64,000 bases of DNA from Acanthosoma haemorrhoidale (GCA_930367205.1 OV884011.1:39321754-39385753); one strand, 5' to 3'. Shown: positions 13,012-26,219, counted from the first letter of the stretch. Notes: generated by a model from the letters alone, not told the origin. Numbers and translations are program-made.

Positions 13012-13439
13012 TAGACTATACAATAATTAAAGTTTAATCATTGCAAATAAACCAAAGCTGAATGGTATGACAAAAAACGGGGTTTCAAGGGTATAATCAA
13101 ATAAGTTACAGCGAAATATGGCAATATGATTTAACAGGTAAAATTTACCATAGACTTTGTTATGAATGGGCAGTTTAGACTTTTATTTTTCTCCTTGACA
13201 TTATTTAAAATATTCATGAGATATAATTGTCTATTGAAATTTGCATTGTTCGCTATAATGGTTCTCTTGAAGAGAACGCAAGGTCGACTCCTATTAGCCT
13301 GACATCGATTTCAATTTCCTAACAGAAAGTGAGAGGTATTCTTTTCAGCTAGTGGTGGAACGTTCGTTTGGTGAACCGTCTCTTAAAATCACCTTATCAG
13401 TAAATAAATACAATTGTAAATATTAACTTAATAGTCAGA

Positions 13440-14020
13440 TCGAGTCTGCCCCCTCTTTAATGTCATTTCAGACTCAACAGAACTTCATCGAATTTGCAAG
13501 AGATTTGGAACCATCATGGACTAACATAGTTCGCATTTTACTCAAAATCGGTAATGCAGCCATGACATAAGACTATGCATTTTTGGTTTGAATCGAGCTT
13601 AAAAATTCAAAGATCAGACTCAAGAAATATACCAGATTAAGTCGTGGATCAATAAATAGGAAGTATCTGAAGTAAATTCTTCAGACGTAGTCTTCTAGAG
13701 GGACTGTGTAGTGTGTTTTTACAAGATAAATGCTACTTAGAGGAGGTTTCTTGTCATTTACGTGAATTTTGTTTGTACCACATATTTTCTACGTAAATTT
13801 ATCATTAATATCTTAGTTTAGTTAGTTTAATGTTAGTTGGATATTTGTATTTTAGATTCTGATTAGTGTGTATCGTTAATGAAAATATTGTTACCTTAAT
13901 TTAGTAAAGAATTCCATTTATTATTTTGTGTCTATTTATTAGTTCACAAAACTATTGATGCTAAATTCGTGACAAGGGAACTATTCTAGATTTACTATAC
14001 CATAAACACGGACAGGGGCT
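13440..14020 (+). repeat. Family A dispersed repeat, copy 2 (long 3' part)
   Basis: Has 'gatcagactcaagaaatataccagat', 'gagggactgt' and 'gctacttagagga' in family order. It then continues to an 'aaattcgtga...cctaga...aaacacgg' end that matches copy 6 at 33280-33350. Confidence 0.6.
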
Positions 14021-14575
14021 TACACTTAGTCTAAAATAATGGTAACGTGTCCTGAACCACCGGGAAAAAATCAAAGCTTCGGATTTTAAATAACTTGTGA
14101 GCTGGGACTTGACAAGTGATAAAAGTTAGCGAAACAGACCAACTCTCGATCGAATCACTTTTTCTCGATTACCGTCGAACATACATGCGAATGATTCGTA
14201 CCTGAATGAATGTCCAGTTAATCTTGATAGAACTTTGACTGCAACGAGGATAATTGATTCGACAAATGCCAAAGTCGATCTCGCTAAATACCCAGGTCGG
14301 TATTGACTAATGCAGAGGGCGGCACTGAACTTGAAGGAACCTTTCGTGAAGACGGCAGTAAAGGTCGCACTGCCGCGAAAAAGTTATCAGGCCAAGGATA
14401 TAGCGTGTAGGTGATATCGTAGCCTTCTTTCGTCTAGGATAACACCAATAACAGTACAAGTGTGGTACCATTTCAAGGTGTACTTATTTGCGTTGATTCG
14501 CCGTTAGATGTAATATTCTCCAAGCGAATCCGAACGAATAACGCCAAACCGTTTGAACGGGTCCATCCCTATTGT
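14020..14575. repeat. Unassigned moderate-GC block sharing a motif with 21320
   Basis: Contains 'cgaataacgccaaaccgtt' (about 14536), which recurs exactly at about 21340. Downstream stretches (15160-15350 and 21400-21650) also share short blocks such as 'ggaaatgtg', 'actgt.ctgc' and 'gta.tacta.ct'. Probably copies of one old element. Confidence 0.4.
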
Positions 14576-15858
14576 CACATATCTTAGTTGACCGTCATTT
14601 TTTTTCAATTTTAAAACCAGGACATTTTTTTAATAACAAACTAAGGTTGGATGTGTTTTTATATAGTTCAGACATTTTCTAAAGCAATTCAGTCATTTAG
14701 AGAATACCCAGAACAACTGTGTCAATACACATTATCTCTATAAAATATAGTATATAATGGAAAAAAAAGCAGCATATATACTTAAAAAACTGTTTAGTAA
14801 AAATATAAAATCTTAATGTCTTATTTAGCTTTTTATTCTTATATGTTTTGAAAGGCAATAATAATTCGTTTTCTTTACTATTTAAAAAAAAAAAATAAGG
14901 ATAAATAAGGATAAATTTAGTTCAAAATATGTTTACTGATTACCAAATATTTCGAACTTTCAACATGTAAGGGAATTTCATCACTGGGCCACTTATAGTT
15001 CGTCAAGGTAAAAATATGTTAGTCCAGTCCATATTTAATCAGACGCAATATCCAGCCAATTTCTCAGTATTCCTAAGCTGTAATTATTACATTTTACAAC
15101 TTAGACAATTAGCTTTAAATAATTATCGTAACCACATTGAATGATGATATACAGTAGAATAAACAAACTTTTCATCGTTGTACTTACTGTTGTCCTGAAT
15201 TGGAATTGGTATCCCTAACTATCTGAGAACTATACCAATCATAAATTACCAATGTTCGGGCAGGAAATGTGCCAACTGTACTGCCCCTTGTACTACTTAC
15301 TAATTAACTGCGGGATTCGTCAGATAATCCGCCTTCTGATCTCACAGTCATGATCAATGTTTAAATTTTATTTTTTTCTCATAAAGCCCGTAATTATATT
15401 TTAATGAAAACGTCTACATCTGAAAATAACAATCTTAACATTTAAAATCGATTTGAAAATATTTATAGCTGCTATCGAGGAACCGACAGGTGATCACCCC
15501 TCACCCCTAATAAGTTTTGAAGTAGAGCCTTCGTGCTCGGGAATCGACAATCGGTTCGTGTTTCTTTAAGTTGCTTTTATTTTCGAAAATATTAAAAGTT
15601 AGCTTCAAAATAATACTTAAAATTCTATTGAAGCAGTTGGTTTCCAGGTGGTTCTATTGAGTCAACCAACACTATAAATAATAAGCGGGTTGGGTAAAAC
15701 CGTTCACTTAAACACCTCGGCCATACGATTCGCCTTGACCCATTCAGCCCAGTGACTAGTTAAATAATCTTGTACAGGAAAGTCTTTTAAAAAACTTTAT
15801 TATGAATGACAATCAAAACACTGGTATATATACAAATATTAATCTGTTACAGCGTTAG

Positions 15859-15863
15859 AACAT
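15859..15863. repeat. Target-site duplication AACAT (left)
   Basis: Perfect match to 16808-16812 at the other boundary of the solo LTR. Confidence 0.85.
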
Positions 15864-16807
<944 letters not shown>

Positions 16808-16812
16808 AACAT
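16808..16812. repeat. Target-site duplication AACAT (right)
   Basis: Perfect match to 15859-15863 at the other boundary of the solo LTR. Confidence 0.85.
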
Positions 16813-18719
16813 ACTTTTGTAAAGGCTAAGGCACAAGTGAATGCCTTGGCCCTTAGCAGGTGGCAAAGGGTTAGGGTTAGGAAGGGGTTACAAGACAAAA
16901 AAAAAGGGAACATAAGTCTCATCTGAGGTACACGTTTCTACCAAAAATGTAAGATATAATGAGTATTATATAACTGTCTCATGCCAAGTCAACTGCGATT
17001 ACTATCATTGTTATTGTTATAGCGACTATTATAATATAAACATTTAATAATAGGTCCTATCAGAAAACGTATAACAAAGTATTTTGATAGGCCTGAGAAA
17101 GCAATTTTTATTGTTAGTTTTAATGACTTTAGTTTTGCTATTGTCCACTATTAATAGTAAGGACGTCGATTTTAATTTTCAATTTAATAGTGTACTCAAA
17201 ACTATATAAAAATGTATTTATTTAAAATGAATGAAGATCAAGAAATAAGGGACCGATGCCGGTAGCGCTTACAATAAACATAAGACTGCTTACTGTCTAT
17301 AGCATAATTGTATAATTATTTTCCAACTTTTTATTGAATGTAATTTACTGTGTATTTTTGTCCAAAATCTTTTTAATGTGTTAGCGTCCTAGAGAAACCT
17401 TAGATAGAATTATAGAATATATATCGCGTCACTTTCTTTAATATGTCCATGATTTTGAAATTAGGTCTGATGTCGGATTCAATTTTATTTTTTAATAGGC
17501 ATTCTTTAATACAGCTTAAAAATCTATTTATAATTTGGCAAATTCACGAGTGTAACAGAACCTAGTTGTTTTTTTTAACAGAAAATTTAAGACAAGACCG
17601 ATATTTCTTGGGTAAGAGTTGTTATCTATAAAACTGATTTATTATGTTTTGGTGATTAAATAATGTTACGATGCTATTACTTTATTTTTATAGCCAAAAA
17701 CATTAACTATCAGAAACGACAAATATAAAAAAAAACCGCGAGACCTTCTATTTACGATATTCCAGAAACAATGCAACAACCCACAAGGTTTCGTAAGTAC
17801 CTAACCACATACTAGCCTTTCCAATGTAAAAATGCAATTACATCGGATCCAATAGTTACCAGTTCAAGGTATAGAAAAAGAAAAAAATGTCCTCATTTTC
17901 ATTTTTATTGTTGGTAAGTTTTTTTGGCATTAATATCAAAACTAAGTTAGATATTTCCAAAATGAAAGGACAAAAACTTGCAATTGCAATCAGTTGGAGT
18001 AATATTTGGTTAATGGGTTACTGAGCATAAGGGTATAAAAAAAGGTGACATCAAAAATGTAGGTTTTTCCCTTGAATAACTAAACACCAACACACCTTAT
18101 CAAGAAGATGATTTCAACTAGCATTGAAACAAATAATAAACAAATACGTTAATTAATATGAGTCGAATGAGATCATTTACAGATTGAGAAACCGCATTTT
18201 AAGCTCATGAAAACGCACACAAAGCACTGAATTTTATTATTACTTTAAACTTAAACATTGCGTTTTTCAGGATATTAGTAGCCGTATCTGGCTGACGTTA
18301 ATGTTATTTTACCCATAGTTTAATTTCTTTCATCTTAATTTACTTGGAATAGCTTGGTATCTGTAAGCATCGGAGTAAATTTTAAATTGAAAATTTTAAA
18401 CACCTCTTATTTACCCCTTATTTATTTTTAGTTAAAATACAATTAAAAATAACGGTTCGCTTTGTTAACTTTCAGAGTTTCTCAAGTCCGAGCTAAGAGG
18501 CTGTTGAAGGTCGCTATATATATCATTGATTTTTAAGGCTGAAAATTAAAGATTAATGAAACATATTCCAAAAAAATAATGATTTTTGACACTAGGTGTT
18601 AAATGATTTATTACCGGAATAATCGATGTAACAATATAGTTAGAATTATGATTATTCCTGTGAACTGATTCGGAATTGTCTGCACACGGACACGAATCAA
18701 TTTCCTTGAGCTCAATCAA
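16813..18719. other. AT-rich non-coding
   Basis: A short 'gggttagggttagg' lies at about 16867. No genes or recognisable repeats elsewhere. Confidence 0.5.
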
Positions 18720-18905
18720 AAGTGTATGGCGCAGGGTCAAAAAACGTGTTTAGGGTCACAGGTTATGACCACGTGATTTGATATGTCTCAAATACGAGCT
18801 TGTCCAGTATTTGGCCCTAAGGGTTGGCTCTGCAAACTTTGAAAAGTTTCCGTTGAGTTTGGGGTGACATAGAAGTATTAACGTAATCGGGACACATTAT
18901 ATAGT
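18720..18905 (-). repeat. Family A dispersed repeat, copy 3
   Basis: Inverted copy of the 5' part: 'gggtcacaggttatgacc', 'ctcaaatacgag', 'ggccctaaggg', then the 'gacatagaagtatta' start. Matches copies 1 and 4. Confidence 0.7.
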
Positions 18906-19608
18906 AGATGCGGTCCACGAGATTTAAATAGGTTCTTATATTATGTTTTAGTTAAATTTGTATTTATTTATTAATGAGGCGATTTTTAGTGACCGACGTG
19001 ACTTTTTCACATTAATAAGTTTTGGAAAAATTCATGACCTCACTATATACCCACTAGCCTACAAACGACTCTATATTAGTTATTTCCTTCCTGACTATAT
19101 ATTTTGAAATTCAAAATTTTGAATAAATAAAACTCAATTGGAAAATCAAATGGTAGCCTACTGATTCATGTATCAACTAATTATCTCCTTATGCTTCCTT
19201 GTTAGCAGATTATTTATAAAGATGTTCTGCATTTCTCAGTGTGGATATGTCTCATCAAAGATGAAATATAGTGACAGCTCTTCGTTAGTTTGTTAGGACT
19301 AACTAACTCAGTACACCAGAATACACTCTTCCTCTACTTCGGTCTAGTTGACATTAAAATTGGCACGGGTACTAGGCCTAGAATAAAACTCCGTTGCCAA
19401 GACAACAAATGTGACTAAATTAGTGACAAATGTCCATTCACCTCTGAAAATAAAATTTGATCTAATTTCGACCGCGTACACTACAGTGCAGAGATCAAAG
19501 AATTTATTTTTTAATAAATTTAATTTGAAAGTGGCAAACCTTGTGCTTATTATATTGCCAATTTTTGTTATGGTATAGTAAACGTTATCCAAAGGAAAAT
19601 TAAACTGA

Positions 19609-19675
19609 CAGGATCAGAATCGAACCTGGGACCTCCCCAATATCCGCTCGGGTGCTCTGCCTACTGAGCTAGTCT
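19609..19675 (-). tRNA. tRNA-like relic or tRNA-derived SINE head
   Basis: The reverse complement shows an A-box TAGCTCAGTAGGCAGAGC and, about 35 bp on, a B-box GGTTCGATTCT. This is the internal pol III promoter pair of a tRNA. The acceptor arms do not pair convincingly and the anticodon stem is broken. It is therefore a pseudo-tRNA or the 5' end of a tRNA-derived SINE rather than a working tRNA gene. Confidence 0.55.
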
Positions 19676-19959
19676 AATACGATTATTCACGCGACCTTGC
19701 AAGTTTATTATTCTTTAGGCTAGTAATTATTATTAAGTTATCTTTTCGTAACCCGAATATCATGCCAAAAAAACCCAATACAATCGTGTCTTCATCGAGA
19801 ATATTTTTCTTTTGTCCAAGCAATTATATTTTTAAATAAAAGAAAATGAATAAATCACTTATCATTGTGAGCTACAAATTTGTACCAAGAGACTAACTTT
19901 TTACCAAAATAAATAACTTCTTACAATATATAACTGGTTTCATGGAAATTGTATTTCTA

Positions 19960-20003
19960 CTGTCGGTCTGTCGGTCTGTCGGTCTGTCGGTCTGTCGGTC
20001 TGT
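19960..20003. repeat. (CTGTCGGT)n minisatellite, about 5.5 units
   Basis: Perfect 8-bp tandem repeat of the unit CTGTCGGT, ending in 'ctgtacgacag'. Confidence 0.97.
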
Positions 20004-20279
20004 ACGACAGGTGGTTCGAAAAATGATATTCTACAATTGAAAGGAGATTCTACAAGACCTCGAAATATGCTTGCAAGTTTTTGGTTGGGTATTTAAACAT
20101 GAAGTGTTGAAACAAAAAATTAGATTCACTTAAATTTATTAATGGAGAACGTTTCGATACACTTTATTTATATCAAAACATTTCCAATCAACTCCTCTCA
20201 TTTATATATTTGCAGCTCACATTGAAATGTATTGAGTTTCCAAAGTAAAAATATTGTTTTCTTTGTTGTGATCAAAAAG

Positions 20280-20475
20280 GTGAGCCCCATCACCTTGTAG
20301 AGTCTTGTCAATGAAGCCAAGTACATTGTGTATCATTGTACTTGTATTGATTACATAACTTCTATACCGATTCAGACCTTGTATAGAGTGTACCGATGGT
20401 ACAGGACATATAAAATGTAGTATGTAAATAGATTCGCCTAAGAACCTATAGTCAATAAATTTTTTTTCTTTTTTA
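20280..20475 (+). mobile_element. Retroelement 3'-tail-like repeat, copy 1
   Basis: Shares with 52085-52275 a 'gtacattg..atca..gtacttgta..gattaca', 'acaggaca', 'aaatgtag' and 'tgtaaatagatt' series, and an AATAAA end followed by an A/T-rich tract. No coding part is attached. Probably a 3' UTR fragment. Confidence 0.42.
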
Positions 20476-20739
20476 AGGGGATTGAAAAAAAAAAAAAGTA
20501 AAAATATCCTACATTCATAATATAACTACCTCATATAAACGCTCACCCTTCAGCCCTTAATGGAAGTGATCAAGGGCGTAAATAATTAGACAAACAAATA
20601 TTTTATAACTATATATAACCTATAACCTTAACATTACATTTTATGATTACAATCTTGATGTATCATTGTATTATACTATCATGGATTATTATCGGTTTAT
20701 TGGCCGATGAAAAACGCTGCTGAAGGTTACACGCGGGTA

Positions 20740-20840
20740 CGAGGGTCGTCTGAAAAGTTTCCAACCTAACAAAGCTTTTATTTCACTAGCTTTTATTATC
20801 ATTTTCATGTCGAGGTCGGAAACTTTTCAGACCACTTGTG
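20740..20840. mobile_element. Mariner-type miniature palindromic element, about 101 bp
   Basis: Ends CGAGGGTCGTCTGAAAAGTTTCC and CGGAAACTTTTCAGACCACTTGTG form inverted repeats of about 28 bp. Both sides abut TA (20738-20739 and 20841-20842), the mariner target duplication. The CGAGGGTCGTC start is typical of mariner terminal repeats. The interior of about 45 bp is non-coding. Confidence 0.75.
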
Positions 20841-21319
20841 TACTTAATTTACATGTAATTCATACACAGTAACTTAGACAGTAAAGTTGTATTGATAAGA
20901 TTTATACCAAACGAAAATTCAGAATAAACGATTTTTTTTCCTCCATCTTGCTAGAGAGAGGGGGAAGATTAGGCCGTTTTCATTCTGTTCAGTTTAGCTC
21001 GGTGAATAGCCACTTTGGACCATCCCTAATAATAGAAAATGTACATCTGGTGCAATTCGGCAAACTGTACTTCAGGCAGCTCTATCTTGCATTTCGTAAC
21101 AGGCGTTATATACAGATCATTTTCCGGACGGACAATTCCTGTAATGCCGGCCCACTTGGGAACGACTGCAGTCCCGTTATACGAGTCAGATATAATAACA
21201 TTATATAATATTACTGTGATCTATATTTTATCATATAATACTGCAATAGAAAATATATAATAATGTTAAGTTAAGAGAGTTAACTAAACAACCAGAAAAT
21301 CGAAGTGGAGACAATTTAG

Positions 21320-21660
21320 ATTTCCCTGCGAATACATACGAATAACGCCAAACCGTTCCGGCAGCTCAATCGTGATTTAAATTTACAGACTACCATGAGA
21401 TCATTGCAACCATAATATAGTCAAGTACACAAACGTTTCATTGATGAACTGTTAACAGCTAGTAATGAGAAATAGTATTAAAAGAAAGCTATTGCTAACT
21501 ATTGTAATTGTACACTTTAAATTAATGACCACATTTAAAAGGGGGAAATGTGTGGACTGTGCTGCTTCCTGTAGTACTAACTGCTATAATACTTGCTGTA
21601 CTACTAACTTCGGCAGAACTCCAGTACTCCATTGGATTAGACCCGATCTCTGACTGGGAC
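21320..21660. repeat. Second copy of the 'aacgccaaaccgtt' element
   Basis: Shares the exact 19-bp motif with 14536 and several shorter blocks with 15160-15350. The frame at 21465-21653 within it has a Cys-rich middle but looks like a by-product of the repeat. Confidence 0.35.
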
Positions 21661-21839
21661 ATTTTCATTGTTCTTGGTTTGTCAACTCGCTGGCCTCCAA
21701 TGATCTTTGGCTAGGCTTTGTGAGTTAAATCTTAAGATATAGATCGTCTAACATCGAAGTCCAATTCTATGCTGCCACAACAAGACAAATACTACCCCTC
21801 CATAAATCAAGCTCAGAATTTGTGCTTTATATAGGTTAG

Positions 21840-22034
21840 TCATTTCTGCCTACAAGGGCTACGCCCGCGCCCTTCGTAAGCTCCGGCCGTTTCGGGATTG
21901 TGAACTAGTCCCATATATCTATACGGACGCCGAAGATATATTGATAAAATATAGAAAGGTAGGCGGGTTTCTTCTAGTCTAAGAAGAGGGTAACTTATAT
22001 TTATTCGTGGTGAAGTAGTTGGCACAACTGATAC
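21840..22034 (-). mobile_element. LTR 5' fragment, same subfamily as 51400
   Basis: Shares 'tgaactagtc', 'gaagagggtaact' and 'gtggtgaa' landmarks in order with 51813-51944. Only the start of the LTR (on the minus strand) is present. Confidence 0.5.
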
Positions 22035-22829
22035 CTTAGTGGACAATAATTAAAAAAACTCATTAAGCCTGTCATTGAAATCGTTGCCACAGCTGTAACT
22101 TGATGTACATCTCACATCAAGCCAACTTGAAGTATGGTCAATAGTGGATGGCAAGTTTAAAATCTCTAGGTTATTATCAATTTATCACGCAACTCTGTAA
22201 ACTGTTATTAGTTCCCTAGAGGATCAGCGCCCGAAACCCTATGATTGACCAATTATGATTGACGATCAAAGGAAATGAAGCGGTGCCGAATGTAATTTTG
22301 TGCTTTAATTGCTTATTGAAGTGAGAGCTTACTATCCGGCTGTGGTCGGTGAAGAAAAGCCGATGGTCGAAAGTGTTCGATGTTTCAACTGTAAAATCTC
22401 CGCTACATCAGGCGATTATGTCCGCTCTCTTCGAAGAGAGGATACCCACTGGGAGTAGCCGGTGCAGACGTACCGAGGAGGTTTTGTTCTTTGATTCAGG
22501 TCCCAGGAAAACCAACTTCACAGAAATTTGGGTAATCTAGTGAAATTCGTCACTCCCAACTACGAATGTTTATAATACAATCAACGTAACTCCTATTCAG
22601 GCACCATCAGAATTTCAATTTAGAACAAGATATAATTATGATATTGATTCATTTTTTATTATTCTAATCACTTTCAACATATACATTCCATTCCCAACGG
22701 CTAAGGAGTGGTGCCACCTCTGGACGGAGTCTAGCTGTCTCATATGCCTTCTTGAATTTTTTTTCTCAACTAAGTCTGTCATCAATCTGAGTAGAAGCTG
22801 AACTGCGACGAAAAGGTAAACTAGAGATG

Positions 22830-23138
22830 CTAGTTCAATATGTCAACTTCGTGACATGCTCCAAAATCAGGTAATCGACACGCGTCCTCATTAAAATGTT
22901 TAGCGACTACTAAAACGTGGTGATTCTGAAATAAAGAAAATTCCATGGTGAGAACGAATTGCTGGAAATTGGCGCAATTGACTAGTTGATCATTTTCCTC
23001 CATTATTTTTTGTTTAGAGTGGAATTTTGTCTTGAAATCAAAATTTGTATTCAAATATGTCGTGAACAAAATAAAACAGGTTTTGAATTGAATCAGTGTC
23101 AAAAAAAATCTCAACAGAAACGAACGTAAGTTTAACAT
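22830..23138 (-). CDS. Uncharacterised 102-codon open frame
   Basis: ATG-initiated minus-strand frame with a hydrophobic N-terminal third and a mixed, protein-like C-terminal part. I recognise no family, and no upstream promoter was seen. Its length is only modestly above chance for this composition, so it may not be a gene. Confidence 0.15.
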   Translation of the reverse strand: MLNLRSFLLRFFLTLIQFKTCFILFTTYLNTNFDFKTKFHSKQKIMEENDQLVNCANFQQFVLTMEFSLFQNHHVLVVAKHFNEDACRLPDFGACHEVDILN

Positions 23139-23224
23139 AAACTCAAAAGTTATTGATTGACCTCAGAATTGAAGAACCTCAAAAATAACATAAATGCTTA
23201 GAAAAATAGATATCGATTGTGCAG

Positions 23225-23480
23225 TGAAATCGATTATGTCCCACATCAATACTTTTAAGTCACTTTAAACACAAAATAAATTATTCAAGTTTTGAAGATC
23301 TAACCCTTAGGGTCAAATACAAGTCAAGTTTATATTTAGGACAAATCAGGTTACCTAGTCATGACCTGTGACCCTAGAAGCTCATTTTTTGTAACTTTTA
23401 TACTCCGTGAAATAGATGTGTGGTTTAAATCAACTTTCAGAGCTGCAACAATGTTTAATCTCAAGAAATACATTCGCTTC
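23225..23480 (+). repeat. Family A dispersed repeat, copy 4
   Basis: 'catcaatacttttaagtcac', 'ttttgaagatctaacccttagggtcaaatac', 'ggtcatgacctgtgaccc' equivalent at 23358-23374 and 'gcaacaatg..taatctcaagaaatac'. The frame at 23351-23536 is chance. Confidence 0.75.
23362..23374 (-). promoter_or_regulatory. DR1-like motif inside family A repeat
   Basis: The reverse complement reads GGGTCACAGGTCA, two half-sites with a 1-bp spacer (the HNF4/RXR-USP class). The same motif with GGTTA as second half-site occurs in family A copies at 8615-8627 and 18753-18765. Confidence 0.35.
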
Positions 23481-25739
23481 GGTGTGGAGTAAATTTTACA
23501 AGATTTCATAGGACAATTCAGATCAAAACTTAGCATATAATGTCATTGGTTTTGTTAAGAAAAGAACTTTAAGGGTTATGTATATTCGTAAAATATATCT
23601 TGCCACAGTTTCATGAAAAAGCGTAACAACAATCAAAATCTATATTGTATTGAAAAAAAACGCTACGATCATATCACCCTATACTAAGTATTCTTCTTTT
23701 TAGGTGGGAAACAATTGAGAAATTCCTCGGAAAACAAGTATTATATGGCATCTTTTACAAGTCATGTGAAATTAAAAACTCTGTCAGAATATTGATTTTG
23801 TAACAGAGTATTTTTTTCCTCCGGTATTTATGGAATAGCCATTGTTATGAATACAGTTTTCCAGAGTCGGGACGGAATACAGAAAAACATGAAATTTCCC
23901 CGCCAGGGAATATTTGAACCGATCCACTCACGGTCGTTTTTTTTTGCCGAAACTCTTTGATCTTACTTTTTTTCAGAGTTAAGCACAATCGGCACATTTC
24001 CAGCTTAAACGGTCTCTGGTTTGAGTTGTTTAGAGTGTATCTAACAACAGCGATTCCTTTTCACGATAGAAATAAACTTTTAATGATAAAAAATAAGATT
24101 TAACTTCATCGAGAAAAAGTAAATAAACATAAAAAATCCTCTGAAGTTAAAAAACTTAATGTCCACCATCAATACGCACTAACTCTGAAGTAAATATTAT
24201 TGGTAATAATAGTAATATTTGATCATGTGGCAGAGAAGGTATTACGACATCACTGGTATCCCAAGGAAGTGTATGCCTAGTTCTCGGTAAGGTACACTTA
24301 ATTAATTAGCTCGTCGCCTGACACTGGTAATTCAGTTAGCAGAGTGAACGTAACGTTCGCGAGTGATCTTACAACATTCACCTGTCGTGTTGATGTTCAT
24401 ATGCGAGGTGCCTCTACAGTTGTCGGTTATCAATTTTATATCAAGCTATTGATCTATCCTCATTGGTTGAATCATTCAGGAGTGAGACTCATTGAATAGT
24501 TGTTTTAATGTAAATGTAATGGATGTTTGTACAAAGTGGATAGCCTTCACTATGGATAAGGTGATGATGTAACAAAACAAGTAAGTGTCCGCCATGAACG
24601 AATGTTCGTTCGTGCTTTGATCGGAACTAATCAGTCTCCGCCAGGTCTGTATTTAGTTTATCAAAGCGACATCAGGAATTGCAAGAATAAAACTTCATCT
24701 AGTTGATATTTTGTTTGATTGCCTGTACATAGTTATGTTCTACGATATTTGGCTTAAGAATTACTCAATCGAACTGAACTTATGAATGTATATTTCATAA
24801 CACCTCGAAATTTGCTGATTAGCTTTTCTACAAAATACAACACCAAAAAGCATTGAAGATAAAAACGTGAAAAATGATTTCTCAAGTACTTGCTCGGAAA
24901 GCATTTAAAACTTAACGTTCTGATTTTCTCACAAGGTTAAGAGCCTGTTTAAAAACCACATTGCAAAAATAATATCGACGATATTCTAAAAAATAAAATG
25001 TTAAAATTTATTAAACTAGTAAAGAGGGAATATTAGGGTCTTACCAACGATAGAAATTGCGTATTTAAAAAGTTTATTATTTGTCTACAAGGGGCAAGAG
25101 GTATGATTATGGGTTTAGAAGAGTTCCCAGATAACGGCTTCAGTATCATACTTGTAATAAAGCCATGTAAATAAATGATTTTTTTTAGTACAAATTGTTT
25201 TACTAAGAAAATGATTGACAAGACTTTACATTCAGAATTATGATTTGATTTTTTTTTGTGAAATTATTCAAAATTGACTCCACACATAAACGAATCTATC
25301 ATGAGGTCAAATGCCCCTATTACAAGTGACAAGTGAACAAGTATTTGGCCAAGTGTTTAGTTAATTTTAATCCTTCTCGACGTCCAGTTAAGTGTTGAGT
25401 ACAGCTAAAGATTCAATTAACGATTTAGTGTTTAGTAAGCAAGTAGAATAGAATCATTCCTAATTTTCTGTTCAGTAGCGGTGCGCACGCATCCCCGGTA
25501 GGCGTCGGTTCGTCACTTTCCTTAGGACTTAATTAAGTAATATAGTGTCTCTAGGTAGGGACACTACTAAGAAAACCACGTTGATTATTAAAAACATAAG
25601 TCAACCCTTTTGGTTTCAACATTTCAAGAAAATTTCCTAGGGTAACTAAAGGTAAAATTTTTATTTTATGTCCTAAACTAATACTTTTTCATAATTTTTA
25701 TCTTATAAATTCAATTACTCGTAATACTAATTATATTTC
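23481..25739. other. AT-rich non-coding
   Basis: A palindromic 'gaacgaatgttcgttcg' lies near 24597 and a hairpin around 'tagtgtctctaggtagggacacta' near 25543. No coding signal until the acceptor-like site before 25741. Confidence 0.45.
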
Positions 25740-26160
25740 AGAATAGAAAGTGGCCAGCCTATGGAATGAAGATATGACGATGAAATTCATGGAAGAACGA
25801 ATACCTACTTCACGAGTCTCTTTGGAACTACAAACATCTTGATTACATAGATAAGCAAAAAAAACAAAACAAACAGCAATAACGATATTCCCTTATCCAT
25901 GGTGCTACCAAATTTTCAAAGTCAATACGTAGAACTTAAAATGAGAAGTATAAGATCAACTTATTCAGAGGAACTCAAAAAATGGAAGTATTCGACAAAA
26001 TCTGGTTGAGGAGTCAAGGAAATTGAGATGCCAAATCTAAAATGCCTCAACTTATTGCACCAATCATTGGTATCTATAAACATCGCCAAGAAAACCAAGT
26101 TAATACCTCCTACTTATTTTCTCTCCTATAATCCGAAAATATCTCTTGATGAAGTATGAT
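25740..26160 (+). pseudogene. MADF-type DNA-binding domain relic, frameshifted
   Basis: Reading in shifting plus-strand frames gives the landmarks of a MADF (Myb/SANT-like) domain in the right order. First comes a W-N-E-D-M-T-M-K-F-M-E-E segment (about 25760-25795). After a frameshift follows ESLWNYKHLDYIDKQ, the usual LWN-x-K-x-x-DY core. After a stop and another shift come MRSIRSTYSEELKKW (about 25942) and a KSG-stop-GV...PNL segment, matching the helix-3 'SxYRxELKK...SGAG...P.LW' pattern. An AG acceptor with a pyrimidine tract (tatatttcag, ending about 25741) lies directly in front, as if this were once an exon. At least two frameshifts and one stop make it non-functional. Such domains occur in arthropod transcription factors and in transposon-derived genes; which source applies here is unknown. 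Confidence 0.65.
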
Positions 26161-26219
26161 CACTTTATACGTCTTTTATATCAACTAGCTAGACAGAATA
26201 TGACAGGAAAAGAAACTAT

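Noticed and set aside
16867..16880. Telomere-like GGGTTAGGGTTAGG
   Set aside because: Only two units with no array. Also (TTAGG)n rather than (TTAGGG)n would be expected in most insects.
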